Below are positions 47,214 through 55,963 of a stretch of DNA of 64,000 nucleotides, in pieces. The position numbers and the translations under genes were made by a program. How positions within the stretch are numbered: the stretch's first letter is position 1; each line of letters begins with the position of its first letter. Under the pieces are notes generated by a model, which ran no database searches, was not told the origin of the DNA, and saw nothing but the letters and a program-made list of their open reading frames with translations. The DNA is from JACKII01 sp041687435 (GTDB taxonomy: Bacteria > Pseudomonadota > Alphaproteobacteria > Bin95), in the NCBI GenBank assembly GCA_041687435.1, contig JAWLBX010000004.1:169121-233120 (forward strand). The letters are read 5' to 3'.

Positions 47214-48725
47214 ATGGCCTTCGACTGGATCGCCAAGCACGCCACGGCCCAGCCGGAGGCGCCGGCAATCCATGATCAGTTGTCGGGCCGCAGCTTCACC
47301 TACGCCCAATTGCACGACCGGGTGGAACGCTGTGCCCTGTTCCTGCACGAGCGGTGCGGCGTCGGCCGGGGCGACCGCGTTGCATTGCTGATGCACAATT
47401 CGTCGGACACGGCGGAGTTGATCTTTGCCTGCTGGCGGCTGTGCGCGATCTGTGTGCCGATGAACTGGCGGCTGGCCGTGCCGGAAATCGGCTACATCCT
47501 TGGGGACTGCGAGCCGAAGGCGCTAATCCACACGGCCGAGTTTGCAGAGCCGGCGGCAGCGGCGGTTGGGCATGTCGGGCGGGAGGTGCTGGTCGCACAG
47601 GCCGATGACGGCAAGCCCAGCGTCTACGAAAGCGGTCTCAAGGCCTCCTATGGCAACCTGCCGAAGGTGGAGCATGGTTTCGACGACCCTTGGGTGATTC
47701 TCTATACCAGCGGCACCACTGGGCGGCCGAAAGGGGCACTGATCACCTACCGCATGCAGTTTTTCAATGCGGTCAACGCTGTCATCGCCAATGGGCTCAG
47801 CCGCGATAGCCACGGATTGACGATGCTGCCGATGTTCCATGTCGGCGGTCTATGCCTGTATCTCAGCCCGCTGATGCATTTGGGCGGTCAAAACACGATC
47901 ATGCATCAGTTCGATGCCGAACGGATGTTGCAACTGATGACCGACAAGTCGGTCGGCCTCACCCATTTGCTCGGCGTGCCAACCAATTTCCTGTTCATCA
48001 GCCAACTGCCGGCATTCCGCGAGGCGGATTTCGGCCACTTGCAATGCGTGGGCGTCGGCGGCGCCGCCCCGCCGGTGTCTTTGTTGGAGACGTATGCCAA
48101 GAAAGGCGTTTTGTTCGAGCATGCCTGGGGAATGACCGAAACCTGCTCCATCGGCACGTCCATTCCCAAGCCGATGGCCCTGACGAAGATCGGCTCCTGC
48201 GGCCTGCCGGCCATGCATGTCGAATGCAGAATTGCCGACGACGATGGCAACACCCTGCCGCCCGGCGAAACCGGTGAATTGCTGATCCGCGGGCCGACGG
48301 TGACCAGCGGTTATTGGAAGCTGCCGGATGCGACCGACAAGGCGTTTCTGACCGGTGGCTGGTTCAAGACTGGCGACGCCGCGCGTATGGATGAGGACGG
48401 CTATTACTACATCGTCGACCGCTGGAAGGACATGTACATCTCCGGTGGCGAAAATGTGTACCCGGCGGAGGTGGAGAACGCCCTGTTCCGTCTCAACGGT
48501 GTGACGGAGGCGGCGGTGATCGGCATTCCAGACGAACGCTGGGGCGAGGTCGGCCGCGCTTTCATCGTACAGGAACCCGGCGCCGGCCTGACGGAGGAGG
48601 CCGTGATTGCCTACTGTCGCAAACAGTTGGCCCATTATAAAGCGCCGAAATCGGTGCGCTTTATCGACGAACTGCCGCACAATGCTACCGGCAAGGTGAC
48701 GAAACACCTGCTGCCGCGCGACTGA
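47214..48725 (+). CDS. AMP-dependent acyl-CoA synthetase/ligase
   Basis: 503 residues, ANL superfamily. P-loop YTSGTTGRPKG (164-174), HAWGMTETCS-type motif (EHAWGMTETC), GWFKTGDAARMDEDGYYYIVDRWKDMYISGGENVYP (hinge) and the catalytic Lys in NATGKVTKHLL at the end. Activates a carboxylate as acyl-AMP then acyl-CoA. Start at 47214 is chosen, but GTG at 47205 overlaps the upstream stop (GTGA), so either is possible. Second gene of the operon. Confidence 0.87.
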   Translation: MAFDWIAKHATAQPEAPAIHDQLSGRSFTYAQLHDRVERCALFLHERCGVGRGDRVALLMHNSSDTAELIFACWRLCAICVPMNWRLAVPEIGYILGDCEPKALIHTAEFAEPAAAAVGHVGREVLVAQADDGKPSVYESGLKASYGNLPKVEHGFDDPWVILYTSGTTGRPKGALITYRMQFFNAVNAVIANGLSRDSHGLTMLPMFHVGGLCLYLSPLMHLGGQNTIMHQFDAERMLQLMTDKSVGLTHLLGVPTNFLFISQLPAFREADFGHLQCVGVGGAAPPVSLLETYAKKGVLFEHAWGMTETCSIGTSIPKPMALTKIGSCGLPAMHVECRIADDDGNTLPPGETGELLIRGPTVTSGYWKLPDATDKAFLTGGWFKTGDAARMDEDGYYYIVDRWKDMYISGGENVYPAEVENALFRLNGVTEAAVIGIPDERWGEVGRAFIVQEPGAGLTEEAVIAYCRKQLAHYKAPKSVRFIDELPHNATGKVTKHLLPRD

Positions 48726-48756
48726 TCCATCCCGGTCCCCGAGAGGAGCAAATACC

Positions 48757-49593
48757 ATGAAAATCGGCGCATTCATGTTCGCCACCGACTACAACATCGA
48801 CATCGTCGAGCTGGCGAAGGCGATGGAGGACCGGGGCTTCGACGCCTTGTTCGTGCCGGAACACACGCACATCCCCGCCAGCCGCCGGTCGCCCTTCCCA
48901 AGCGGCGGCGACCTGCCGAAGAAATACGTCCACACGCACGATCCGCTGGTCTCGCTGGCGTTCGCGGCGGCGGCGACGGAAAACCTGACCATCGGCACCG
49001 GCATCTGCCTGGTGCCGCAGCACGACCCGATCGTGCTCGCCAAGGGCATTGCCTCGCTCGACATGCTTTCGAATGGCCGGTTCGTGTTCGGCATCGGCGG
49101 CGGCTGGAATGTGGAGGAAATGGAGAACCACGGCGCCACCTACAAAACCCGTTTCACCATGCTGCGCGAGAAAATCCTCGCCATGAAGGAAATCTGGACG
49201 CAGGAGGAGGCGAGTTTTGCCGGCGACTATGTGAATTTCGAAAAGATCTGGTCCTATCCCAAGCCGGTGCAGGCGCCGCACCCGCCAATCCTGCTGGGGG
49301 GAGAGACCGACTACACGTTGCGCCGCGTGGTCGACTTCTGCGATGGCTGGTTCCCGCGCGCCAACGCCAGTTTCGACCCGCACGACGCCATGGCTCGCCT
49401 GCGCCGCCATGCCGACGAGGCCGGCCGGGACATGAGCACGCTTTCCGTCACCGTGTTCCGCGCGCCGGCGGAAAAAGCGGCGCTCGACAGTTACCGCCAG
49501 CACGGCATCGACCGCGTATTGCTGGAAATTCCGGACACTGGCCGCGACGACGTGCTGAAACTGCTGGATGAGTACGCGAACCTGCTGGCATAG
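48757..49593 (+). CDS. LLM class F420/flavin-dependent oxidoreductase
   Basis: 278 residues, bacterial luciferase-like TIM barrel. KIGAFMFATDYNIDIVELAKAMEDRGFDALFVPEHTHIP, IGTGICLVPQHDP, LDMLSNGRFVFGIGGGWNVEEMENHG are the usual blocks. AGAGGAG upstream at 48740-48746 fixes the start. Third gene of the operon, 31 bp after the ligase. Ring or side-chain oxygenation or F420-linked reduction are both possible. Confidence 0.83.
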   Translation: MKIGAFMFATDYNIDIVELAKAMEDRGFDALFVPEHTHIPASRRSPFPSGGDLPKKYVHTHDPLVSLAFAAAATENLTIGTGICLVPQHDPIVLAKGIASLDMLSNGRFVFGIGGGWNVEEMENHGATYKTRFTMLREKILAMKEIWTQEEASFAGDYVNFEKIWSYPKPVQAPHPPILLGGETDYTLRRVVDFCDGWFPRANASFDPHDAMARLRRHADEAGRDMSTLSVTVFRAPAEKAALDSYRQHGIDRVLLEIPDTGRDDVLKLLDEYANLLA

Positions 49594-49662
49594 AGCGTCG
49601 CGCCCAGCGCATCCGGCATTGACCCGGCGGTCATTCTGAGTATGGTCGCCACTTCCTTGGAA

Positions 49663-49739
<77 letters not shown>

Positions 49740-50115
49740 AGGAATTTTCAAGAAAACAATAGGTTAAGGGTAGCGCGAAGCTAAGCTTTTCGCTCCCGTT
49801 TTCGCCTTTGTCACCGGATTTCGCGCGGCTTGTCACGGGGTCGGAATCAGCCGCTTTCCAAGCCCGGCCTATTCTATCGCGGAAAGAGAGCTGAAAAGTT
49901 CGCCGTCGATTCCGGATCAGCGCAAAGCCGTCGGCATCGGCGCCAGATCACGCAGCCCGCATCCTTGCCCTTCGCGACGTCGTACAGCACATGGGCCGGC
50001 ACCGCGCACCACAAGCTGACGTCGGGGCGAGCAACGAGCCCTGACTACAACTTGACAACCAGAGCAGACTTCCGAACCTAAAACAGGGCGTGAATGAGAA
50101 ATAGGAAGGCGCGTC
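49740..50115. other. gene-poor stretch downstream of tRNA-Lys
   Basis: 376 bases with no convincing gene. Base composition is less GC-rich than its flanks, codon-position bias is absent, and no repeat of the tRNA 3' end was found by eye. Open frames here (for example 49830-50081, plus strand) give products with no structure. It looks like the scar of a former insertion at the tRNA. Confidence 0.5.
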
Positions 50116-50267
50116 ATGGGATTTTGGTCGTGGTTATTCAGAAAAAACAGATCGTCGGTCATGGCGACGGTTTCCGCCCAAGAGCAGCGAAAACAACGAC
50201 CTAATACCTCAGGTTGCGTCCAATGGTCGGGCGGCGGTTGCCCGATGAACGTAGTTGGTGAATCTAA
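50116..50267 (+). pseudogene. ORF truncated by the IS remnant
   Basis: ATG at 50116 with AGGAAGG upstream (50104-50110) begins MGFWSWLFRKN and runs about 50 codons before entering the left end of the IS remnant at about 50268, ending artificially at 50316. The good ribosome site suggests a real gene start whose remainder has been lost. Family not recognisable. Confidence 0.4.
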
Positions 50268-51020
50268 GAGTCTGTCCGGAAACTTCATGATGGATTGCAG
50301 AGTTTTCGGATCATGATTCGGATCGAGGCGAGTTTCAGGAAGGCGAGCGCCTTGGCGTTGAGGCGCTCCCAGTCCCTGGCCAGACGGCGGCAGCGTCCTA
50401 GCCAGGCGAAGGCGCGTTCCGCGTCCAGCGCTTGGGCAGCACGACGAAGCCTTTGGCTTGGTCCGAGCGCTTGACGATCTCCACATTGACCTGGGAGAGG
50501 GCCTTTCTGGCGCCCTTCTGGAACCGCTCCCCTTGATAGCCGCCATCGGCGTAAAGCTTGAGCAGGAAGGGGTAGAGTCCGAACAGAGCGGCCATCCCAT
50601 CACGCCGCCATCGCGGTCCTGGATGTCGGCAGCATGCACCAGGGCATGCATCAGCAGCCCTGAGTATCGACGAAAATATGCCGTTTCTTGCCCTTGATCT
50701 TTTTGCCCGCATCGTTCCCCGGCGGGGCGATGCAAGCCCCCTTTTTCCGCGCTTTTCACGCTCTGGCTGTCGATGATGGCGGCGCTGGGAGAGGCTTCGC
50801 GCTCTGCCTGTTCCCGGCAGGCCGCATAAAGCGCATGATGGATGCGGTCGAGCGTGCGGTCCCAGGTCTCCAGAGGTCAAGATAGTCGTGGACCGTGCTC
50901 CTCGGCGGCAGGTCTTTCGGGATCGCCCGCCACTGGCAGCCGGTCGACAGCACGTACATCAAGCCCGTTGACCACCTCGCGCATGTCGACCGTGCGCTTG
51001 CCGCCGCCCGGCTTCCGGCT
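50268..51020 (-). mobile_element. IS5-family insertion sequence remnant, decayed transposase
   Basis: Reading on the minus strand, segments in three frames spell a DDE transposase of the IS5 (IS427-like) group: GGGKRTVDMREVVNG (50966-51008, frame a); MYVLSTGCQWRAIPKDLPPR and STVHDYLDLW (frame b); LLMHALVHAADIQDRDGG and LFGLYPFLLKLYADGGYQGE (frames c/a); VEIVKRSDQAKGFVVLPKRW, then FAWLGRCRRLARDW to LASIRIMIRKLCNPS with stop at 50285. At least three frameshifts. The left end GAGTCTGTCCGGAAAC (50268 on) matches IS5-type termini. The other end, with its repeat and the first ~30 codons, is missing at the junction with the LLM gene (51023). Confidence 0.8.
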
Positions 51021-51022
51021 CC

Positions 51023-52375
51023 TCAGCGCGCCGGCGTTTTCCAGCCGCCGATTTCCGGGCGCGGCAGGCCCAGCGTCTCGCGCAGGGTGGTGCCGGGGTA
51101 TTCCTTGCGATAGATGCCGCGCTTTTGCAGTTCCGGCACGACGAACTTGACGAAATCCTCGAACGAGCCCGGCAGCCAGGTCGGGCCGACGACGAAGCCA
51201 TCGCACGCGTGGGAGGAGAAATATTCCTCCATCCTGTCCGCAATGTCCTTGCCGGTGCCGACCCACGGGTCATCCATGCGGCCGCGGCCGGTCACCTCCA
51301 TGAAATCGCGCGGGGTCGGGTTCTTGATGCCCGCCGTCTTCACCACCCGGTCGCGCATCGCCTGCATGCCGGTGATGCCCTCCAACTCCTCATCCGTAAA
51401 CGGCTCGTCGATGCCTTTCTTGCCGAAATCGTAATTCAGCGCCTCCGACAGCAGGGACAGCTGGTCGGTCTCGTTCGGCAGGGTGTTGTAGAACGCTGCC
51501 TTGTCCTCCGCCTCCGCCCGCGTCTCCGCCACCATCGGATAGAACAGGTTGCAGAGTTTCATATGGTCCGGGTTGCGGCCGAAGGCGGCGCATTCATCCT
51601 TCATCGCCTTGTACTGCTGTTTGGCCAAGTCGATATTGTGCCAGGCGGTGAAAATCACCTCGCCCCAGCGCGAGCCGAACTTCATGCCCCGGCCGGAAGA
51701 CCCCGCCTGGATCAGCACCGGGTTTCCCTGCGGCGAGCGCGGCACGGTGAACGGCCCGCGCGAAGAATAATACTGGCCCTTGTAATCCAGCCGGTGAACC
51801 TTGTTCGGGTCGGCAAAGACCATGTTTTTCTTGTCGTAGAGGACTGCATCGTCCTCCCATGAATCCCAATGGCCGCGCACGATTTCCAGAAACTCGTCGG
51901 CGCGGTCGTAGCGGTAATCGTGCGCCAGCCCCTGGTCGAAGCCCATGTTGCGGGCCTCGTTATCGTTGACGCTGGTCACCACGTTCCAGGCCGCGCGGCC
52001 GTGGGTCATCAGGTCCACCGTCTGGAACAGGCGGGCGACGTGAAACGGGTTGAAATAGGTGGTGGACATGGTGGCACCCAGGCCCAGATGCTTGGTCGCC
52101 AGCGCCATCACGGTCATGCAGGTGACCGGGTCCATCTTCACGCAGCGGATGCCGTGTTCGACCGTGTGCGCATGGTCGCCCATGTACATATCCGGCATGG
52201 CCAGCCGGTCGTCGAAGAAGCCCATGTCGAACTTCCCCTCCTCCAGCACACGGCCGATATGCTGGTAGTATTCGGGCAAATAGCTGTTGGTCCAGCCATC
52301 GGGGTGGCGCCAGGCGGCGGGAATGGTGGTGCAGTTCTGGGCCTGGAGGAAGGCCACCAAAGAAATCTGGCGCAT
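51023..52375 (-). CDS. LLM class flavin-dependent monooxygenase (NtaA/SnaA/DszA type)
   Basis: 450 residues, large luciferase-like class using FMNH2 from a separate reductase. ISLVAFLQAQNCTTIPAAWRHPDG, TYFNPFHVARLFQTVDLMTHGRAAWNVVTSVND, RGPFTVPRSPQGNPVLIQAGSSGRGMKFGSRWGEVIFTAW and EFLEIVRGHWDSWEDDAV are typical of nitrilotriacetate, pristinamycin and dibenzothiophene-sulfone enzymes. Its end abuts the IS remnant; the final LPRPEIGGW still looks natural. Divergent from the alpha/beta hydrolase operon. Confidence 0.85.
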   Translation of the reverse strand: MRQISLVAFLQAQNCTTIPAAWRHPDGWTNSYLPEYYQHIGRVLEEGKFDMGFFDDRLAMPDMYMGDHAHTVEHGIRCVKMDPVTCMTVMALATKHLGLGATMSTTYFNPFHVARLFQTVDLMTHGRAAWNVVTSVNDNEARNMGFDQGLAHDYRYDRADEFLEIVRGHWDSWEDDAVLYDKKNMVFADPNKVHRLDYKGQYYSSRGPFTVPRSPQGNPVLIQAGSSGRGMKFGSRWGEVIFTAWHNIDLAKQQYKAMKDECAAFGRNPDHMKLCNLFYPMVAETRAEAEDKAAFYNTLPNETDQLSLLSEALNYDFGKKGIDEPFTDEELEGITGMQAMRDRVVKTAGIKNPTPRDFMEVTGRGRMDDPWVGTGKDIADRMEEYFSSHACDGFVVGPTWLPGSFEDFVKFVVPELQKRGIYRKEYPGTTLRETLGLPRPEIGGWKTPAR

Positions 52376-52574
52376 GGTCGGGTCGGTTCCTCTGACGTGC
52401 GGGCGAATGCGTTGGCCGAAAGTCTAACCCCGATCCGGCCGGACAGGGAAGAGGCGTGCAGGCCAACCCTCCCTGCCATTATGCCGCCGCCCGGCGCGCT
52501 GGCTCTGTTGCCAAAGCGGGGGCGGCGTGGGACGATGCGGCCAAATCCGTCCATCAAGTATCAGGAACCGTCCC

Positions 52575-53471
52575 ATGCCGCGCGCGCCCTCCACCCAAGG
52601 TGTTGAGATCGAATACGTAACCTATGGCCCGGATGACGGCCCGCCGCTGCTGCTGGTCGGCGGCCTGGGCGTGCAGATCCCCTCCTGGTCGGAACGGCTG
52701 GTGCAGGAACTGGCCGGCCGTGGCTTCCGCGTCATCGCCTACGATAACCGCGATTGCGGCCTGTCCACCGCGTTCGACGATTGGGGCCCGGCCGACATCG
52801 GCAAGGCGTTCAAGCAGGCCCGCGCGAAGGAGCCGGTGGACGCGCCCTACAAGCTGGAGGACATGGCCGACGACGGCGCGGCGGTGCTCGACCATTTGGG
52901 CGTTCCGGCGGCGCACATTGTCGGCAGTTCGAACGGCGGCGCCATCGCCCAGATTTTCGCCTACCGCCACCGTGAAAAGACCACGACCCTGGTCTCGGTC
53001 ATGGCGACCAGCGGCCGCCGCGGCCTGCCGCGCCCGTCGGAGAAGGCGAACGAATGGCTCGGCAAGCCGAAAAACCCCACCGGCACGCGAGAAGGCGCGA
53101 TGGAGGATGCGCTGGCCTCCGCCGATGTGCTGGGCTCGCCCGGCTTCCCGCGCAACGTGGAGGCGCTGAAGGCCAAGGCCGCCATGCTCTATGACCGCGC
53201 ATTCAACCCCGCCGGCGCCTCGCGCCACCTTCTGGCCAGCATCGCCAGCGCGGATGGCCGGGTGGAGCACCTGGCCAGCATCACCGCGCCGACCCTGGTC
53301 ATCCACGGCAAGGAAGACCCGCTGGTCCCCGTCGCCGCCGGCCAGGACCTGGCCGATACCGTTGCTGGCGCGGACATGCTGGTGATCGCCGGCATGGCCC
53401 ACGACTATCCGGACGCCGCCTGCGGCCGCATCGCCAGCGCGATTGCCGCGAACGCGGCGCGGGTAGATTAA
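52575..53471 (+). CDS. Alpha/beta hydrolase
   Basis: 298 residues. PPLLLVGGLGVQIPSW (oxyanion), VIAYDNRDCGLST, the nucleophile elbow VGSSNGGAIAQ (Ser in G-S-S-N-G), Asp in HGKEDPLVP and His in MAHDYP complete a Ser-Asp-His triad. CAGGAA precedes the ATG at 52575. First gene of an operon: 17 bp to the thioredoxin-like gene, which overlaps the UGSC gene. A role in breaking an ester or enol-lactone of the compound handled by the neighbouring monooxygenase is plausible but unproven. Confidence 0.85.
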   Translation: MPRAPSTQGVEIEYVTYGPDDGPPLLLVGGLGVQIPSWSERLVQELAGRGFRVIAYDNRDCGLSTAFDDWGPADIGKAFKQARAKEPVDAPYKLEDMADDGAAVLDHLGVPAAHIVGSSNGGAIAQIFAYRHREKTTTLVSVMATSGRRGLPRPSEKANEWLGKPKNPTGTREGAMEDALASADVLGSPGFPRNVEALKAKAAMLYDRAFNPAGASRHLLASIASADGRVEHLASITAPTLVIHGKEDPLVPVAAGQDLADTVAGADMLVIAGMAHDYPDAACGRIASAIAANAARVD

Positions 53472-53488
53472 GCTGAAAGGCGTAACCG

Positions 53489-54925
53489 ATGCCCCAACTC
53501 CCCGAGACCGGCTGGGTGGCGGTGGTTAAACGCGACTGCCCCACCTGCGAACTGACCGAACCCGTGCTGGCCTTGCTCGCCCATGCCGGCGGGCTGACCG
53601 TCTTTACCCAGGACGACCCGGCCTTTCCGGCCAGCGTGCCGCACGAGTACGACGAGACGCTCGATATCAGCCACGGCCTGAAGATCGAGATCGTGCCGAC
53701 CCTGCTGCGCCGTGAGAACGGCAAGGAAGTCGCGCGCACCTATGGCTGGGACAAGGCGGAGTGGCGCAAACTGACCGGCCTTGCCAATCTGGGGGAGGGG
53801 CTGCCGGACCTGCGGCCCGGCTGCGGCGCCAAGAATATCGAGCCCGGCGTGATCGAAGACCTGCTGGTCCGCCACGGCGAGACAGGGCTCAAGGCGCGCA
53901 AGGTCGAACTCGGCAGGCAAGAGGACGAGATCGAGGCGATGTTCGACCGCGGCTGGTCCGACGGCCTGCCCTTGGTGCCGCCGACCGAGGCGCGGGTGCT
54001 GCGCATGCTCTCCGGCACGTCGCGCGATCCGCAGGAAGTGCTCGGCCAAATGCCCTCCGACCTGGCCGACTGCACGGTGGAGAAGGTGGCGATCAACGCC
54101 GTCATGGCCGGCTGCAAGCCCGAATACCTTCCCGTCGTCCTCGCCGCGGTGGAGGCGGTGTTGGCGGAGCCTTTCGCCATGCACGGCGTGCTGGCGACGA
54201 CCATGTATGTGGGCCCGGTGGTGATCGTAAACGGCCCGATCCGCCGGCATATCGGCATGAATGCCAAGGGCAACGCCCTCGGCCAAGGCTTCCGTGCCAA
54301 CAACACCATTGGCCGCGCGCTGCAGCTGGTGATCCGCAATGTCGGCGGCGGCCGCCCGCAGGAGGTGGACCGCGCCACCCTCGGCAACCCCGGCAAGCTC
54401 AGCTACTGCATCGCGGAGGACGAGGAAGGCTCGTGCTGGGAGTCGCTCGCCACCGAGCGCGGCGTGCCTGAGGGCAAGAGCGCCGTCACCGTGTTCGCGG
54501 GCTATGGCCTGCAGGGCATCGTAGACCAGAAGTCGCGCGCGCCGGAAAGCCTAGTCCAGTCTTTCGCCGAAAGCCTGAAGGCCCTGCAGCACACCAAGCT
54601 CTACCCCGGCGCCGACGCCCTGCTGGTGATCTGCCCGGAGCACGAGCGCACTTTCCGCGAGGCGGGTTGGAGCAAGCAGAAGCTTTACGAAGAACTCTAC
54701 GCCCGCGCCCAGCGGCCTGCCGAGGAAATCCGGCCCGGCGCCGGCGGCATCGCGGAGGGGACAACCGCCTTCGCCGATGGTACGATGGCCCGCAAGTTTC
54801 GCGATGGCGGCCTGATGATCGTGCGCGCTGGCGGCGGTGCCGGCATGTTCAGCGGCATTATCGGCGGCTGGTCCGCCAGCGGCGAGAAAGGTTCTTCACC
54901 AGTAACGAAGGAGATCAAGCTTTGA
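53489..54925 (+). CDS. Two-domain protein: thioredoxin-like CPTC domain plus UGSC-associated domain
   Basis: 478 residues. Residues 1-95 look thioredoxin-like: VAVVKRDCPTCE (CPTC at 17-20), then IEIVPTLLRRENG with the cis-Pro loop (V-P-T) opposite the CxxC. From about 155 a larger domain begins WSDGLPLVPPTEARVLRML and continues VAINAVMAGCKPEYLPVVLAA, VVIVNGPIRR, ANNTIGRALQLVIRNVGG and LSYCIAEDEEGSCWESLA, several conserved-looking Gly and Cys residues. The stop (54923-54925) overlaps the start of the UGSC gene. The C-terminal part has no catalytic family I can name; the two products probably act together in a thiol/selenol redox reaction. Confidence 0.75.
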   Translation: MPQLPETGWVAVVKRDCPTCELTEPVLALLAHAGGLTVFTQDDPAFPASVPHEYDETLDISHGLKIEIVPTLLRRENGKEVARTYGWDKAEWRKLTGLANLGEGLPDLRPGCGAKNIEPGVIEDLLVRHGETGLKARKVELGRQEDEIEAMFDRGWSDGLPLVPPTEARVLRMLSGTSRDPQEVLGQMPSDLADCTVEKVAINAVMAGCKPEYLPVVLAAVEAVLAEPFAMHGVLATTMYVGPVVIVNGPIRRHIGMNAKGNALGQGFRANNTIGRALQLVIRNVGGGRPQEVDRATLGNPGKLSYCIAEDEEGSCWESLATERGVPEGKSAVTVFAGYGLQGIVDQKSRAPESLVQSFAESLKALQHTKLYPGADALLVICPEHERTFREAGWSKQKLYEELYARAQRPAEEIRPGAGGIAEGTTAFADGTMARKFRDGGLMIVRAGGGAGMFSGIIGGWSASGEKGSSPVTKEIKL

Positions 54926-55443
54926 CTGTGATCCTCGACCCCACCGCCGAACGCTCGGTCGCGGCCCGCCCGCGGCTCGCGCGGCCGGAAAGCCTGGAGG
55001 GCTTGCGTGTCGGCCTGCTGGATATTGCCAAGGCCAAAGGCGATATTTTCCTGGACCGGCTGGAACAGCGCCTGACTGAGCGCGGGCTGGAGGTGAAGCG
55101 TTACGCCAAGCCTACCAACACCCGCCCCGCGCCGACGCCGCTGCGCCAGCAGATCGCGGACGAAGTCGACGTCGTCATCGAAGCGCTAAGCGATTGAGGC
55201 TCCTGTACGTCGTGCTGTACGCATGACATGGCAGACCTTGAGGCCCGCGGAATCCCCTCTGTTGGCATCGCCACGACCGAGTTCGTCCAGGCGATGGAGG
55301 CCCAAGCGAAGGCCCTCGGCACCGACCCGGCCTACGTGTTCGTCCCCCACCCGATCCAGGACCGCACCAACGAGGAGTTGCATGCCCTGGCGGATGAATA
55401 TCTGGAAAAGATGCTGGAATTGCTGGTGAGTAGAAACGGCTAA
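54922..55443 (+). CDS. UGSC family selenoprotein, TGA at codon 92 read as selenocysteine
   Basis: One gene read through TGA (55195-55197), 173 residues. It starts with TTG at 54922 (AAGGAG at 54908-54913), overlapping the upstream stop. First part: MTVILDPTAERSVAARPRLA, GLRVGLLDIAKAKGDIFLDR, EVDVVIEALSD. Continuing in the same frame past the TGA gives U-G-S-C-T-S-C-C-T-H-D, then MADLEARGIPSVGIATTEFV and VFVPHPIQDRTNEELHALAD. This D-U/C-G-S-C motif defines the UGSC (seleno)protein family. No frame change is needed and both halves match the family in order and spacing, from memory. A caller that treats TGA as stop would give two false genes (54922-55197, 55228-55443). Function unknown; a selenol-dependent redox partner of the upstream protein is likely. 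Confidence 0.88.
55198..55221 (+). promoter_or_regulatory. candidate bacterial SECIS hairpin after the TGA
   Basis: Seven bases into the coding sequence after TGA, TGTAC (55204-55208) pairs with GTACG (55217-55221; 4 Watson-Crick pairs and one G-U) around an 8-base loop GTCGTGCT that begins with G. Bacterial SECIS elements need a small hairpin with a G near the loop 5' side, close to the UGA. The loop here starts 11 bases after the UGA, which is at the short end of the usual range. Confidence 0.5.
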
Positions 55444-55585
55444 GAGGGGTAAGGCTCTGGCTGACCGTCTCGACGGTTGCAAGACTGTGGCGGCGTCGTG
55501 CTGTCGCAGTACTGGCAGAAGCCATGAATACGCCACTATAAAACGCCATTTTGGTTGAGGTGACCAATCTTCGAAAGGTACTTCA

Positions 55586-55963
55586 ATGTTGGTGTTTTCT
55601 TTGAATCGTAATCTGTTACTTTCCGCCGTTCTGGTGTGCGGGGCAGCGCTAGCCTCTCCTGCGGTTTCAGCCGCGGATGGCGACCCGGCGGAGCAATTGC
55701 GTGAGCGGACAGTAGAGCAGCAGCGGCACCGCACCCAAACCGACTCTGATAGCGATGGCGTAATGCAAGAGCGGAAGGAGAAAATGGAGAGGGAGCGCCT
55801 CCGCGATGAGAGCCACTCCGAAGGCGCGGAGCAGAAGCGCGAGAAAATGGAAAAGCGCGATCAGAAGCGCGAAGATATGAACAAGCGCGAAGACATGAAG
55901 ATGAAAAAGGGTAATTCGGACGTCGAGGATCACCTTCGCCGGGGCAAGGGCGGTAACCGCTAG
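55586..55963 (+). CDS. Secreted, highly charged repeat-rich small protein
   Basis: 125 residues with a Sec signal peptide (NLLLSAVLVCGAALASPAVSAA), then an almost entirely hydrophilic mature part of Glu, Lys, Arg, Asp, Gln and Met with heptad-like runs (REKMEKRDQKREDMNKRED), so coiled-coil or disordered. GAAAGG precedes the ATG. 143 bp after the UGSC gene on the same strand. Met/Lys/Asp-rich periplasmic proteins may bind metals, but no motif proves that. Family unknown. Confidence 0.6.
   Translation: MLVFSLNRNLLLSAVLVCGAALASPAVSAADGDPAEQLRERTVEQQRHRTQTDSDSDGVMQERKEKMERERLRDESHSEGAEQKREKMEKRDQKREDMNKREDMKMKKGNSDVEDHLRRGKGGNR

Noticed and set aside
49830..50081. 84-codon ORF in the tRNA-proximal gap
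   Set aside because: Product has no recognisable structure, hydrophobic pattern or ribosome site.
50285..50962. Stops within the IS5 transposase as recoded positions
   Set aside because: Several frame changes and a missing end show decay, not recoding.
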